Shown here piece after piece: positions 16,038-25,889 of a DNA stretch of 64,000 nt; the stretch's first letter is position 1; each line of letters begins with the position of its first letter. Origin of the DNA: Bacteroidota bacterium (lineage in GTDB: Bacteria; Bacteroidota; Bacteroidia; 2-12-FULL-35-15); contig JAOQAE010000004.1 in assembly GCA_025963725.1 (NCBI GenBank), forward strand, positions 679,616-743,615. Direction: 5' to 3'. The notes beneath the pieces were generated by a model, which did no database searches, was not told where the DNA came from, and saw nothing but the letters and a program-made list of their open reading frames with translations. The position numbers and the translations under genes were made by a program.

Positions 16038-18032
16038 TCAGATCCTGATCCCGATGATGCAGACATCGTCCACCTGCTCCAGGTTGCCTTTCCAGGTGTG
16101 GAATGCTTCTGCGAGAATTGTTTTTTGCGCTGGCGCGGGTAAGGCAGCATTCGTGTTCAACAATTCTTTAAAGGGCTTATACTTGAATTTTTTTCCTTTT
16201 TCTCCACCAAACTGATCGGCATAGCCATCGGTGAACAGGTACAGGAGATCTCCTTTTTTTAACGAAATTTTATGCGTGGTGAATGCCGCTGCATTCTCAG
16301 TTTTACCGATCGGCTGCTTATCGGCGGTAAGCTCTTTAAATTCCCCCGAGGAAATATACCACAAGGGGTTATAAGCGCCGGCCCATTCCACTTCCCCCGA
16401 GGGGCTAATACTGCAGAGGGAAATGTCCATCCCGTCCTTTACATCTTTATCACTTTTCGAGAACGTTGCCATTACCAGCTCACGCGCCTTATCGAGGATC
16501 TGGCCCGGATCTGTGATCCCGAATTCGATCACGGCGCGGTTCAGCGCGTTGCTGCAGATCACGCTCACCATTGCCCCCGGAACGCCGTGCCCGGTACAAT
16601 CGGCAACCGCGATAAAGGTTGTTTCCCCTCTTCGCTCCATCCAGTAAAAATCACCTGCTACAATATCCTTCGGCTGATAGAACACGAAATTTTCAGGGAG
16701 ATAAGCATCGATGTATGATTTTGGCGGGAGGATCGCATCCTGCAGCCTTTTCGCATACATGATGGAGTCGGTGATCTCCTTGCTTTTTTCTTCGATCAGG
16801 TCCTTTTGCTGCTCTACTTCCTTTTTTTGCGCTGCAATGATCTCGTTCGCTTTTTTCTTCTGATGGTATCCCCTGAAAATAAAAAGGGCAAGCGTGAGCA
16901 TCAGCAAAAAGCCGATAATGAAATAATTCCGCTGCATCCGCTGCCTTTTAAGCTCTTCCTGCGCTATGGCATCCTTCTTTGCCTGCGCTACCTTTTCGGC
17001 GGTTTGCTTTTTATCGAAATAAAAATTCATTTCGTTGCGCACCGTCTTCTTCGTTTTTTCTTCGTTGAAAATGCTGTCGCGCGTGGCGGTGAATTTTTTG
17101 TAGTTCTCGAAGGCAAGCTGCCATTTGCTTTGCTGCTCATACAGGTCGCTCAGCTCGCGGTGTGCATTTTTTTTTGAGTCGAGGTCGCCCACATCGGAAG
17201 AGATCTTTAATGCTGCTGAAAGGTAACGTTCCGCCTCAGCGTATTTCTTCTGCTTTGTATAGATCCCGCCAATGCTGTTGCTCACGCCAGCGATCAGCAC
17301 CTTGTCCTCAATTTTTTCCGCTATAGCGAGCGCCTTTGAATACCATGAAAGCGCCGTGTCATACTCGTTGCGGGCTTCATGAATGCCGGCGATGCTGGCG
17401 AGGTACAATCCCGTAAGGCCCTGTTCCTTCATTTCCTCCGCACTTTTCAGGGCGGTTAAATAGCTTCCGAGCGCCTGCTCATGCTCGCCGGCATTCTTCT
17501 GGATCTCGGCAATGTTTCCGCGGATGATGGTCGCCGCCTTTTTATCGCCGATCTCCTCCTTGATCTTCAGCGCCCGCTGGTAATAGTCCAGCGCTTTCTG
17601 CCGGTCGCCCTGGCTGGAGAACACCAGCCCGATATTGGCGAGGGCACGCGCGATCATGTTCTTATTGCCGCTTGCTTCCACAATGCGGAGCGCCTTGAAA
17701 TAATTATCAAGCGCATTCGGGTAATCGGCCTGGTACCAGTAGAGCACGCCGGTGTTTGTAAGTGTTTGCGCTTCGCCGGGACTGAACTTCAGTTGTTTCG
17801 CCAGCTTTAAAGAAATGGAAAGTACGGAATCGGCAGCGATGTACCGGCCTTCAATGATGTACTGGCGGGCAAGGGCGTTCAGCGCATTCACCTTATTGCT
17901 GTCGGCAGGTGACGCTTTTAATGCAGCGATGAGCGTTTCCGTTTTTGAAGCCTGCCCGAAGGTACAGGCAGCAGAAAAGAACAATATGAAAAATAAAATA
18001 CTTGCCTTGGTATAAATAACCTGCCTTCTCAT
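16038..18032 (-). CDS. TPR-repeat membrane protein with SpoIIE-type PP2C phosphatase domain
   Basis: A 664-residue signalling protein. A signal peptide or first helix spans about 10-27. About six TPR units (roughly 40-320, for example ALANIGLVFSSQGDRQKALD) would lie outside the membrane. A helix FIIGFLLMLTLALFIF is near 367-383, and then a coiled coil near 390-430. The cytoplasmic SpoIIE/RsbU phosphatase domain (about 440-664) carries the metal-binding motif GDFYWME near 458, DCTGHGVPGAMVS near 478-490, DGMDIS near 530 and LFTDGYADQFGG near 605-616. Such proteins dephosphorylate anti-sigma-factor antagonists or other serine/threonine targets. No anti-sigma partner is adjacent. It converges on the 66-aa gene with a 5-nt gap. 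Confidence 0.9.
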   Translation of the reverse strand: MRRQVIYTKASILFFILFFSAACTFGQASKTETLIAALKASPADSNKVNALNALARQYIIEGRYIAADSVLSISLKLAKQLKFSPGEAQTLTNTGVLYWYQADYPNALDNYFKALRIVEASGNKNMIARALANIGLVFSSQGDRQKALDYYQRALKIKEEIGDKKAATIIRGNIAEIQKNAGEHEQALGSYLTALKSAEEMKEQGLTGLYLASIAGIHEARNEYDTALSWYSKALAIAEKIEDKVLIAGVSNSIGGIYTKQKKYAEAERYLSAALKISSDVGDLDSKKNAHRELSDLYEQQSKWQLAFENYKKFTATRDSIFNEEKTKKTVRNEMNFYFDKKQTAEKVAQAKKDAIAQEELKRQRMQRNYFIIGFLLMLTLALFIFRGYHQKKKANEIIAAQKKEVEQQKDLIEEKSKEITDSIMYAKRLQDAILPPKSYIDAYLPENFVFYQPKDIVAGDFYWMERRGETTFIAVADCTGHGVPGAMVSVICSNALNRAVIEFGITDPGQILDKARELVMATFSKSDKDVKDGMDISLCSISPSGEVEWAGAYNPLWYISSGEFKELTADKQPIGKTENAAAFTTHKISLKKGDLLYLFTDGYADQFGGEKGKKFKYKPFKELLNTNAALPAPAQKTILAEAFHTWKGNLEQVDDVCIIGIRI

Positions 18033-18066
18033 ACTACAATGATAATCAAAAGGCCGGGCAGAAAAA

Positions 18067-18097
18067 AAAACGGGCTTAAAAGAAAGCCCGTTTTAGT
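18067..18097 (-). terminator. Rho-independent terminator after the giant CARDB gene
   Basis: An 11-bp stem (18067-18077 with 18084-18094, AAAACGGGCTT) with a 6-nt loop. On the minus strand it is followed by a long T run (the A run at 18062-18070), placing it just downstream of the stop at 18129. Confidence 0.75.
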
Positions 18098-18128
18098 AAG
18101 AAAATTTTTATTTTCAGGATCCGGAATG

Positions 18129-21100
18129 TTAATTCACCTTCACATATTTTCCGGAAGCGCTTTTCCTGTTCCCGCTGATCTTTAAGAAATATATTCCATT
18201 GCTGGCTTCACTTACAGAAATCGTTTTTTCAACGTCCACCGTATTCCTGAACGCATCACTGTAAACAACCGCCCCCGTGAGATCCAGGATCTCCAGCTTC
18301 AGCTCCTCTCCCCATTCCTCTGCTGCAAAATGCCCTTTGAAGCTGATCCTTCCGGAAGCTGGATTCGGATACAGGATCAGCCCGAAATTTTCCGAATGCT
18401 CCACAATGCCTGTTACGTTTGAAACGTAGATGGCTTTCACGGCTGTATTGTCATTTTCACGGCTTTCCTTAATAAGGTTCTTGTAATCAGCTGCCGCGAT
18501 GAGATAATAGATCCCCGGCGTGATCCACGTAGGCAGCAGCAGTCCGGCTTCCACGGTTTTGTTTGACCATATCGGTACGGCACCGGAATCCACGGCCGAG
18601 ATCAGAAGATCCACATTGTCGAGCTGCCAGTCGGCCGATAAAAAATAACCTACCTGGCTCGAAGGCATCGCCACATCCTCCGCCCGAACATCCGCGCTTA
18701 CTGTTTCTGTCACATTCAGGTTCATGGTATCCTGCGATACAAGATTGTGGAGGTTGAGATTGCCGAGCCCGCTGGTGTTGTAATTCAGCTCTATGTAGCG
18801 GATGTTGTTTGTTTCATCTGTTTCGGGAATGTAATTGAGGTAATCGGTAAACGCGATCACATAATACTTCCCGGGCGATGTTCCGGCCGGAAGGCTGAAG
18901 CTGAGGTTGCCTGAAAACTGCTGGCCGGGGGAAAGCATTGCTGTGTTTTGGATCCCGAGGATGGCATCCGATGGGCCGGGAATAGTATCCGCTGAAAAAT
19001 AGAATGCCGTTTTTAAATTGAACTGGTAGAGGTTGCACACGTTGCGGTTGGTGTAGTACATGGTAAGGCCTGTGGCGGAAGTAACTATTCCGCCGCCCCA
19101 GCTGCACGCCACTCCATTCATAAATACCTCGTTGAAGCCTTGTGAGATATAGATCCGCCTGCTCAGGAAGTTGTTCAGCTCTGCGCTTTCGGGGATCACA
19201 TCCAGGTAATCGGCGTAAGCAACCAGGTAGTAATCGCCGGCAGCTATTGATACGGGAATATTGAGCGTACAAGCTGCGCTGTCGGAGTTGCCCGGGTTCA
19301 GCGGGTTCATCAGTCGCTGGGAAAGGAAAAGATCGGAGGCATCGTACATGGAATCGAGGGATAAATAAAACCCAACCTTGTAGGAAGCGGTTCCCGCGCT
19401 TGCTGCATTGAACAGTACAGGCGTGGCGGTAATAGAGCTGCCGGATGCTGCCGCTGTGCCATCCGTACGTAATGCTGAAACACGCAGGTCGTAAGCCGGA
19501 GCAGTTACTGCAAGCGGAGTATAATTGAGATTATTCGCCTCGTTGGTTTCTGTGGTGATGTGATTGTGATCGGCGACAAACAGCACGTAATACGCACCGT
19601 AGGCGGTTCCTGCAGGAATGGTGATGGTGCCGCTGGTATATGAAATGCCGTAATAAGGAGCGTGCGACAGCCAGGGCGCCGTGGTGGAACTTAAATAAAC
19701 ATCGGATGCATCGAGCAGCGTATCAGCCGACAGGTAATAGCCGATCGTCTGGTTGTTCAGCGTGGCATTGCCATACAGCTCGAAGCTGCTTTTTACGCGT
19801 GTGGTGGCTCCCGGCGCCAGCGCGCTCACAGCGGCAGAGGGATGCGTGATGAGCAGGTCGCTGCTGAGGGGCTCGATAGTGACGGGAAGCAGGCCTGTAT
19901 TATTTGTTTCATCCGTTTCAATTACAGTATTAGCTAAATCGAGCACCACGATCACATAGTAGTTGCCGCTCAGGCCTGCCGGCAGTATTTCATTTGTGCC
20001 GCCCACCATGCTTGAATTGCCCGGCGCCCCGGTACCTGCAGTAGTGCTGAGCAGCGTGTCCGACGCATCGAGAACGGAATCAGCGGAAAGGTAATAATGC
20101 ACGGAGTGGTAGGGCGCATCCCCGTAACTGAGGTTCTGCAGGCTAAAGGAAATGTTCAGCCAGTATCCTTCAAGGATCGTGCGTGTGCCGGTATACAATC
20201 CCTCGATGGCAAGGTCCGGAATATTTGGAAAAATATTGATGGGCATAAATGCAAAATTATTTGCCTCATCCGATTCCGAATAAGCATTCAGCGTGTCGGC
20301 GCGGAGGATGATATAATAATTGCCGGGGCTGATGCCGGTAGGGATGCTCAGCGTTTGGCCGCCGGGAGTGAAGATCGTTGCCGAGCTGCCTCCAAGCAAA
20401 ATGTCGGATGCATCAAAAATGCTGTCGGCGGAAAGATAAATGCCCCTTGCAACCGATGCCGTATAAGGGAAAGGAATGTTGCCCGCATCTTCAATATAAT
20501 AGCTCAGGTGAGTGGAGCCTCCCGGTACCGGTGTATAATTGCTGAGCTCGGCGTGGCTGAACCTCATGTCCATTGTGGCGGGCTCCACCATAAATGTCCC
20601 ATACGAAATGTTGTTGCCCTCATTCGTCTCAGTAAACATATTGAGCGCATCGGCCTGTACAAGCAGGAAATACTGCCCGGGCAGCAGTGAAGGCGGAATG
20701 GGAACAGTATCGCCATGCGAGAAATACAGCGTGGGGGAGGCGGAGCCCCTGTAGGAGTAGTCCACGGGAATGTCCCATACATCCAGCAATGTGTCGGTTG
20801 AGATAAAGTAGCGTACCACCGATGTGTCAATGCCTTTGTAAAGGATATTGCTCACAGAGGTGGAAACAAGCAGGCTGCCGCCCGGGTAATGGATCACAGG
20901 CCCGTAATAGCTGGAAACAATATAAGGATTGGAAGGCCGGAGGTCGATGGTGGCCGGATGCACTGTAATTGCATTGTGATGCCAGTTGTTACCCTCATCC
21001 GTTTCTGCAATAAGGTTTGTGTGGTCAGCCTTCAGCAGAAGGTAATAATTCCCCGGGGTTACGGATAAAGGGATGTTCAGCAGCACATCATCATAATTGG

Positions 21101-23909
21101 CGGCACCCGGCAGCACGTGGGAATACAGGTCATCGCCAAGAAAGAGGTCGTCGTTGCTGTAAACCGAATCGGCAGAAAGATAAAATCCCGTGAACGAAGC
21201 GGGAGCGGTGATGGTACCCGTATTTGTGCAGTTGTAGGAAACGTGCGCAACCGCTCCCTGAACGCAGCTGGCCGGGCCCCAGAAAGTGCTGAAGGCAAGG
21301 TCGGCTGCAGCATAGGGCACACAGCTGGCAACGGCCTTAAAGCCCGATTTAACCGTGGAAGCATTGGAAAAGAACTTCAGCGTAAGGGCGCCGCTTGGGT
21401 GTGTCGACACAATTCGTGAGGGAGTCATGCTGTAGCTGCCGATCAGCGGGTCGCCCGCAGATGGGCCGTTATAAATATCAATGCGGTCGCAGCAGGTTTC
21501 CAGGTCGAGGAACAGAAAATCGAGCGCGATGAAATTTCCGGTGATGCCCGGATACAGTGTTAAAGAGCCATGCTCGCCATTGTGGTAATTTCCGTTGCCT
21601 CCGCTGTCGTAGATCACTTCGCCGCAGGTAGTGTGTGTCACGCTGCCGGAAGTGGCGAAATTAAAGGTGGTTCCGCTTCCTGCGCCAAGTATGAGCTTCG
21701 TAGCTTTGTAATTGTCTGTTTCATCCGGCTCGGGCAGCGTGTCCGAATGATCCGCATAGCTGATAAGGTAATAATCGCCATCCGGTACCGACGAAGGAAA
21801 GCTGAGGTTGAAGGTAAGATAGGCGGAGGATGCAGGCCCTATGGAGCCGGTCACTTTTGTGGCAATCACAATATCGGATGCATCGGGTACCGCATCCGCC
21901 GACAGCAGCATGCGCGTGTAGGTGGTTCCCGATGGTATATTGCCGGTGTTGCTGATGCCGGTGTACCCCGTTACGATAATGCCTCTCGGGATAGTATCCC
22001 TGTTGCCGTAGGAAAAGCCGCAGTACGTATTTTCGAGGTCGGCATACGGCGCCGAAATGTTCACGCGGAGATACGAAACGTTGTTTGCTTCATTCGTTTC
22101 ATCAATGATGGCGCCCTGATCAGCTACCACCAGCACATAATACTGCCCCGGCAGAATGCTTCCCGGAATGTTGAGCGTATCGTAGATCCAGCCGCTGGAA
22201 TTGCCGCCGATCCTGTTCAGCGTTTGTGTGCCCAGCAAAACATCCGAAGCATCCGGAATTGTATCGGATGAAAAATAGCAGGCTACCTGCTGCGCCGGGC
22301 AGTTTCCTCCTTTTGTGTTGTTGATATAGGTATAAAGCCTGGTGCTGGAGCCCATTGCAAGGTTGGTGGCCGTTAATGAAGGAATGGCCGGCTGCAGGTC
22401 CGTTTCATAAGGCTTGATCTGCACGGGCAGCACATATTTGTTGTTCTGCTCGTTCGTTTCACTGATCAGGTTGCCCGGATCGGCCTGGAAGATGAGGAAA
22501 TAGTTACCGGTTGAAATGCCGGCGGGCAGGGTATCACTCATGCTCGGGCCTGAGCCGTAGGAGCTGTAGTACATGGTGTCCTGGTGCAGCAGCATATCCG
22601 ATGCATCGAGCGCCGTATCCGCGGAAAGGAATACGCTTGTGCGGATATGTATGTTATACGGAATATCGGTCAGGGACAAGGTGTAGGATGCATTGTAATT
22701 TCCTCCCTGGGTCCATACAGGCATGGAGCTTCCGCTGTACATCCTGATGTCGTATGCCGGGAACGGCACATGCAGGGCGAAGGAGCTGAGGTTGTTCGTT
22801 TCATTTGTTTCGCTGATCGCATTGGCCGGATCCGCTTTCACAAAAACCTTATAATTTCCGGGAGGCGTGTTCAGCGGAAGTGTAAAAGTGCTGTAGCTGT
22901 ATCCGTAGCTTGGAGGCGCCAGCAGGGGATGCACCTGTTTAGTGCCCAGCAGAAGGTCGGCAGCGTCTAAAATATTGTCGGCCGATAGGTAGGCGGATAT
23001 GTCCGCCTGCATTGCAGGGCCGTTGCCAATATCCAGCAATGTGGCAGGCACGTAAAAGCTGGCGCCCGGGTACACCGTTTCAGAGCTCAGCGGGGTTGAG
23101 AACACCAGCTCATGCACGCCCGGTACAATGCTGATGGCTTCGTATTTAAAATTGTTGCTTTCATTGCTTTCCGCTGCGGAGTTTGATGGATCGATCTTAA
23201 CGAGCAGGTAATAATTTCCGGGTGCAAGGTTTGGCACTTTCACGGCCCAGCCTCTCGAGCGGTGATCGCCGCCATAGATCGTATCATATACGTCGGTAAA
23301 GAGCAATGAATCATCGGCTCCCGGTAGGGTATCGGTGGAGATGGAATAGGCCACGCTTGCATATTCACGCATTCCTCCATTGTTGCAGATGTCGGTGCTG
23401 AGGTCGATGCCGCCGCCGGGGATGTACAAAGGATGGTAAGGCGTGTAGCCGGGATATGTCTTAAACGTGAGGTCGGCAGGCGGAAGCACGCTCAGCGCCT
23501 GTATGTTCGCCGAAAAGCCCTGGTACAGGTAGCTCGATTGAATACTCAGGTTCAGTGTTAAGCCGCCGCTCCTGTCGGTAGAATATACGGTAGGGGGGAG
23601 GCTGCCGCCAATGAAGTTCCCGAGCTGAGTGCCATAGGTACTGAGGCCGTTTAAAATTTGGAGGTGGTCCAAAGGCCCGAGTGAAAAGCCGGTGAACGTA
23701 AGCTGTACAAAAGTACCCGGCACCATTGGCTTTATGTAGAGCAGGCCGCTTGTAAACTGCCCGATGGTACCTGCGCCCGATGCATCCGTAAGCACCCCGG
23801 AAGAAGCATAGATCGTATCTGAGCGGTAGTTATCCGGCATCATGAATGTTTGCGCAGAACAGCATGTGGCTGCAAAGGCTGCGAGTAAAATGAAGTAAAA
23901 TTGTTTCAT
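18129..23909 (-). CDS. Giant secreted CARDB-repeat/CUB protein with T9SS sorting domain
   Basis: A 1926-residue surface protein. The signal peptide is MKQFYFILLAAFAATCCSAQ; this ATG (23907-23909) is chosen over an open extension to 24017 because it gives a clean export signal. Residues about 20-140 look CUB-like (LDHLQILNG...). Thirteen CARDB-type beta-sandwich repeats follow, each ending in a pattern such as PGNYYLLxxADxxN then ETNExNN. Between repeats 5 and 6 (about residues 755-870) a CUB domain is inserted, with CCDRIDIYNGPSAGDPLIG and SGALTLKFFS. The last 85 residues are a type A sorting domain (LILYPNPASGRISF, NGIYFLKISG, KYVKVN). Such repeats usually mediate cell-surface adhesion or protein-protein contacts; no enzyme domain is visible. 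A terminator follows. Confidence 0.9.
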   Translation of the reverse strand: MKQFYFILLAAFAATCCSAQTFMMPDNYRSDTIYASSGVLTDASGAGTIGQFTSGLLYIKPMVPGTFVQLTFTGFSLGPLDHLQILNGLSTYGTQLGNFIGGSLPPTVYSTDRSGGLTLNLSIQSSYLYQGFSANIQALSVLPPADLTFKTYPGYTPYHPLYIPGGGIDLSTDICNNGGMREYASVAYSISTDTLPGADDSLLFTDVYDTIYGGDHRSRGWAVKVPNLAPGNYYLLVKIDPSNSAAESNESNNFKYEAISIVPGVHELVFSTPLSSETVYPGASFYVPATLLDIGNGPAMQADISAYLSADNILDAADLLLGTKQVHPLLAPPSYGYSYSTFTLPLNTPPGNYKVFVKADPANAISETNETNNLSSFALHVPFPAYDIRMYSGSSMPVWTQGGNYNASYTLSLTDIPYNIHIRTSVFLSADTALDASDMLLHQDTMYYSSYGSGPSMSDTLPAGISTGNYFLIFQADPGNLISETNEQNNKYVLPVQIKPYETDLQPAIPSLTATNLAMGSSTRLYTYINNTKGGNCPAQQVACYFSSDTIPDASDVLLGTQTLNRIGGNSSGWIYDTLNIPGSILPGQYYVLVVADQGAIIDETNEANNVSYLRVNISAPYADLENTYCGFSYGNRDTIPRGIIVTGYTGISNTGNIPSGTTYTRMLLSADAVPDASDIVIATKVTGSIGPASSAYLTFNLSFPSSVPDGDYYLISYADHSDTLPEPDETDNYKATKLILGAGSGTTFNFATSGSVTHTTCGEVIYDSGGNGNYHNGEHGSLTLYPGITGNFIALDFLFLDLETCCDRIDIYNGPSAGDPLIGSYSMTPSRIVSTHPSGALTLKFFSNASTVKSGFKAVASCVPYAAADLAFSTFWGPASCVQGAVAHVSYNCTNTGTITAPASFTGFYLSADSVYSNDDLFLGDDLYSHVLPGAANYDDVLLNIPLSVTPGNYYLLLKADHTNLIAETDEGNNWHHNAITVHPATIDLRPSNPYIVSSYYGPVIHYPGGSLLVSTSVSNILYKGIDTSVVRYFISTDTLLDVWDIPVDYSYRGSASPTLYFSHGDTVPIPPSLLPGQYFLLVQADALNMFTETNEGNNISYGTFMVEPATMDMRFSHAELSNYTPVPGGSTHLSYYIEDAGNIPFPYTASVARGIYLSADSIFDASDILLGGSSATIFTPGGQTLSIPTGISPGNYYIILRADTLNAYSESDEANNFAFMPINIFPNIPDLAIEGLYTGTRTILEGYWLNISFSLQNLSYGDAPYHSVHYYLSADSVLDASDTLLSTTAGTGAPGNSSMVGGTNEILPAGLSGNYYVIVVLDLANTVIETDETNNTGLLPVTIEPLSSDLLITHPSAAVSALAPGATTRVKSSFELYGNATLNNQTIGYYLSADTLLDASDVYLSSTTAPWLSHAPYYGISYTSGTITIPAGTAYGAYYVLFVADHNHITTETNEANNLNYTPLAVTAPAYDLRVSALRTDGTAAASGSSITATPVLFNAASAGTASYKVGFYLSLDSMYDASDLFLSQRLMNPLNPGNSDSAACTLNIPVSIAAGDYYLVAYADYLDVIPESAELNNFLSRRIYISQGFNEVFMNGVACSWGGGIVTSATGLTMYYTNRNVCNLYQFNLKTAFYFSADTIPGPSDAILGIQNTAMLSPGQQFSGNLSFSLPAGTSPGKYYVIAFTDYLNYIPETDETNNIRYIELNYNTSGLGNLNLHNLVSQDTMNLNVTETVSADVRAEDVAMPSSQVGYFLSADWQLDNVDLLISAVDSGAVPIWSNKTVEAGLLLPTWITPGIYYLIAAADYKNLIKESRENDNTAVKAIYVSNVTGIVEHSENFGLILYPNPASGRISFKGHFAAEEWGEELKLEILDLTGAVVYSDAFRNTVDVEKTISVSEASNGIYFLKISGNRKSASGKYVKVN

Positions 23910-24113
23910 GTTCAGTTGGCGCTTGGTTCCATGCGCTGTTATAACCATTTTTATACCAGCTGAAAATGAGCATGTTAATACACGGTAAACTTGTGCAGGA
24001 GCAAATGAAAAGAACAATCTGTAAGCTGTATTTGATCCACCCGGATTATTTAATTATTATTGCATGAACAGAATAGGTTCCTGCTCCGGGACCTGTTTTT
24101 TAACTTAGATCTT

Positions 24114-25871
24114 ATGGGTAAAAAAGTTGTGATCCTTGGCGGAGGCGTTGCAGGAATGAGCGCTGCGCACGAGCTTTGCGAAAGGGGCTTCCAGGTAAGC
24201 GTATATGAGCTGAACGAAATGCAGGGCGGGAAAGCGCGGAGCATAGAAGTGGCGGGCTCTGCAAAAGGCGGGCGCAGGCCGCTTCCCGGTGAGCACGGTT
24301 TCCGTTTCTTTCCCCGCTTCTACAAGCATTTGCCCGATACCATGGCCCGCATTCCCTTCCCGGGAAATCCCAAAGGTGTTTTTAATAATCTTACAGAAGC
24401 TTCACGCGGTGAAATGGCGCGCTATGGCAAAAAGCCGATCCAGCTCGTGACGCGGTTTCCACGGAACCCGGCGGATGTGGATGCGATCATCAAAGAGATC
24501 TTCGGGGGAAGCGATACGGGCCTTACGCCGGATGACCTCGAATATTTTGCAGGGCGGCTGTGGCGGCTCATGACCAGCTGCAACGGACGAAGGCTCGTAG
24601 AATATGAGCAGATGTCGTGGTGGGATTTTATCGGCGCGGCGGGCCGCTCCGAAGCATACCAGCAGCTGCTTGCGATCGGGCTTACACGCACGCTGGTGGC
24701 TGCAAAGGCGCAGGAAGCCAGCGCACGCACGGGCGGCGACATCCTGCTGCAGCTGATCTTCGACATGACCACGCCCGGCACCAGCGCCGACAGGCTGCTG
24801 AATGCGCCTACCGACGATGCATGGCTCGATCCATGGCTCGCATATCTCAGGGGAAAAGGAGTGAACTTCCAGCTGAATGCCGCCGTGGAAGAAATAAAAT
24901 GCGACGGGCATATTGTTACCGGCATAGTGATAAAGCAGGATGGAAAAAGAACCGAAGTAAACGGCGATTATTATATTTCGGCCCTGCCCATCGAGGTGAT
25001 GTCGAAATTCATAACGCCCGAATTATTAAGCGCCGATCCTTCCCTCAGAGGCCTTCCGATGCTTGCGCCTTCGGTTTCCTGGATGAACGGCATCCAGTTC
25101 TATTTGAACAGGAACATCAACATTGTTGAGGGCCATACCATCTACATCGATACGCCTTGGGCGCTTACATCCATCTCACAGCGCCAGTTCTGGCCATCGG
25201 TAAGGTTTGATGACCTTGGCGACGGAACGGTGGAAGGCATCCTGTCGGTCGACATTTCCGATTGGTTCACGCCGGGCACCTTGTTCACAAAGCCATTCAC
25301 GGGGAAATACAAATGCGCCAGCGAATGTACGCGTGAAGAGATCAAGCAGGAAGTATGGCACCAATTGAAGAAAAGCCTGAACGTTGAAACGGAGGTTCTC
25401 AGCGACAGCATGCTTCATTCCTGGTTCCTCGATTCCGACATCGTGATCGGCGATGCTGACCGTCCGCACCCTACCGTGAACCTCGAGCCGCTTCTCATAA
25501 ATAAGGCGGGCACCTGGAAGCTGCGTCCCGAGGCGGTTACAAAGATCCCGAACCTGCTGCTTGCATCGGATTACGTACGCACCTATACCGATCTTGCCAC
25601 CATGGAAGGCGCTAACGAAGCGGCGCGCAGGGCGGTTAACGGCATCTTAATAAAATCGGGAAGCAGTGAAAAGCCCTGCGAACTCTGGAACCTGCACGAG
25701 CCTGAGCTGCTTGCGCCCTGGAGGTTTCACGACCAGCAGCGCTTTGTGAAAGACCTGCCCTGGGATGGCGGCGCATACGGCATCTGGGGATATGTTTCGC
25801 GCTTCATCACCTGGCTGTTGCGCATCCTGAAAAAGTTCCTGGATCTTTTCCGGAAGAAGCCGAATCAATAA
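24114..25871 (+). CDS. FAD-dependent amine-oxidase-family enzyme (hydroxysqualene dehydroxylase HpnE-like)
   Basis: A 585-residue soluble flavoprotein. MGKKVVILGGGVAGMSAAH gives the FAD Rossmann motif at residues 5-18. YELNEMQGGKARSI is the second FAD site, and GEHGFRFFPRFYKHLPDTM near 59-77 is the characteristic block of the HpnE/phytoene-desaturase-like subgroup. NLLLASDYVRTYTDLATMEGA near 498-518 is the C-terminal FAD contact. It is longer than the roughly 420-residue HpnE of hopanoid clusters, with a basic, hydrophobic tail (WLLRILKKFLDLFRKK) that may anchor it to the membrane. No squalene synthase genes are nearby, so the substrate is open. The ATG at 24114 is preferred over an upstream TTG at 24060 because it gives the natural Rossmann start. 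Confidence 0.82.
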   Translation: MGKKVVILGGGVAGMSAAHELCERGFQVSVYELNEMQGGKARSIEVAGSAKGGRRPLPGEHGFRFFPRFYKHLPDTMARIPFPGNPKGVFNNLTEASRGEMARYGKKPIQLVTRFPRNPADVDAIIKEIFGGSDTGLTPDDLEYFAGRLWRLMTSCNGRRLVEYEQMSWWDFIGAAGRSEAYQQLLAIGLTRTLVAAKAQEASARTGGDILLQLIFDMTTPGTSADRLLNAPTDDAWLDPWLAYLRGKGVNFQLNAAVEEIKCDGHIVTGIVIKQDGKRTEVNGDYYISALPIEVMSKFITPELLSADPSLRGLPMLAPSVSWMNGIQFYLNRNINIVEGHTIYIDTPWALTSISQRQFWPSVRFDDLGDGTVEGILSVDISDWFTPGTLFTKPFTGKYKCASECTREEIKQEVWHQLKKSLNVETEVLSDSMLHSWFLDSDIVIGDADRPHPTVNLEPLLINKAGTWKLRPEAVTKIPNLLLASDYVRTYTDLATMEGANEAARRAVNGILIKSGSSEKPCELWNLHEPELLAPWRFHDQQRFVKDLPWDGGAYGIWGYVSRFITWLLRILKKFLDLFRKKPNQ

Positions 25872-25889
25872 AATACAGGTGTAGGTCAC

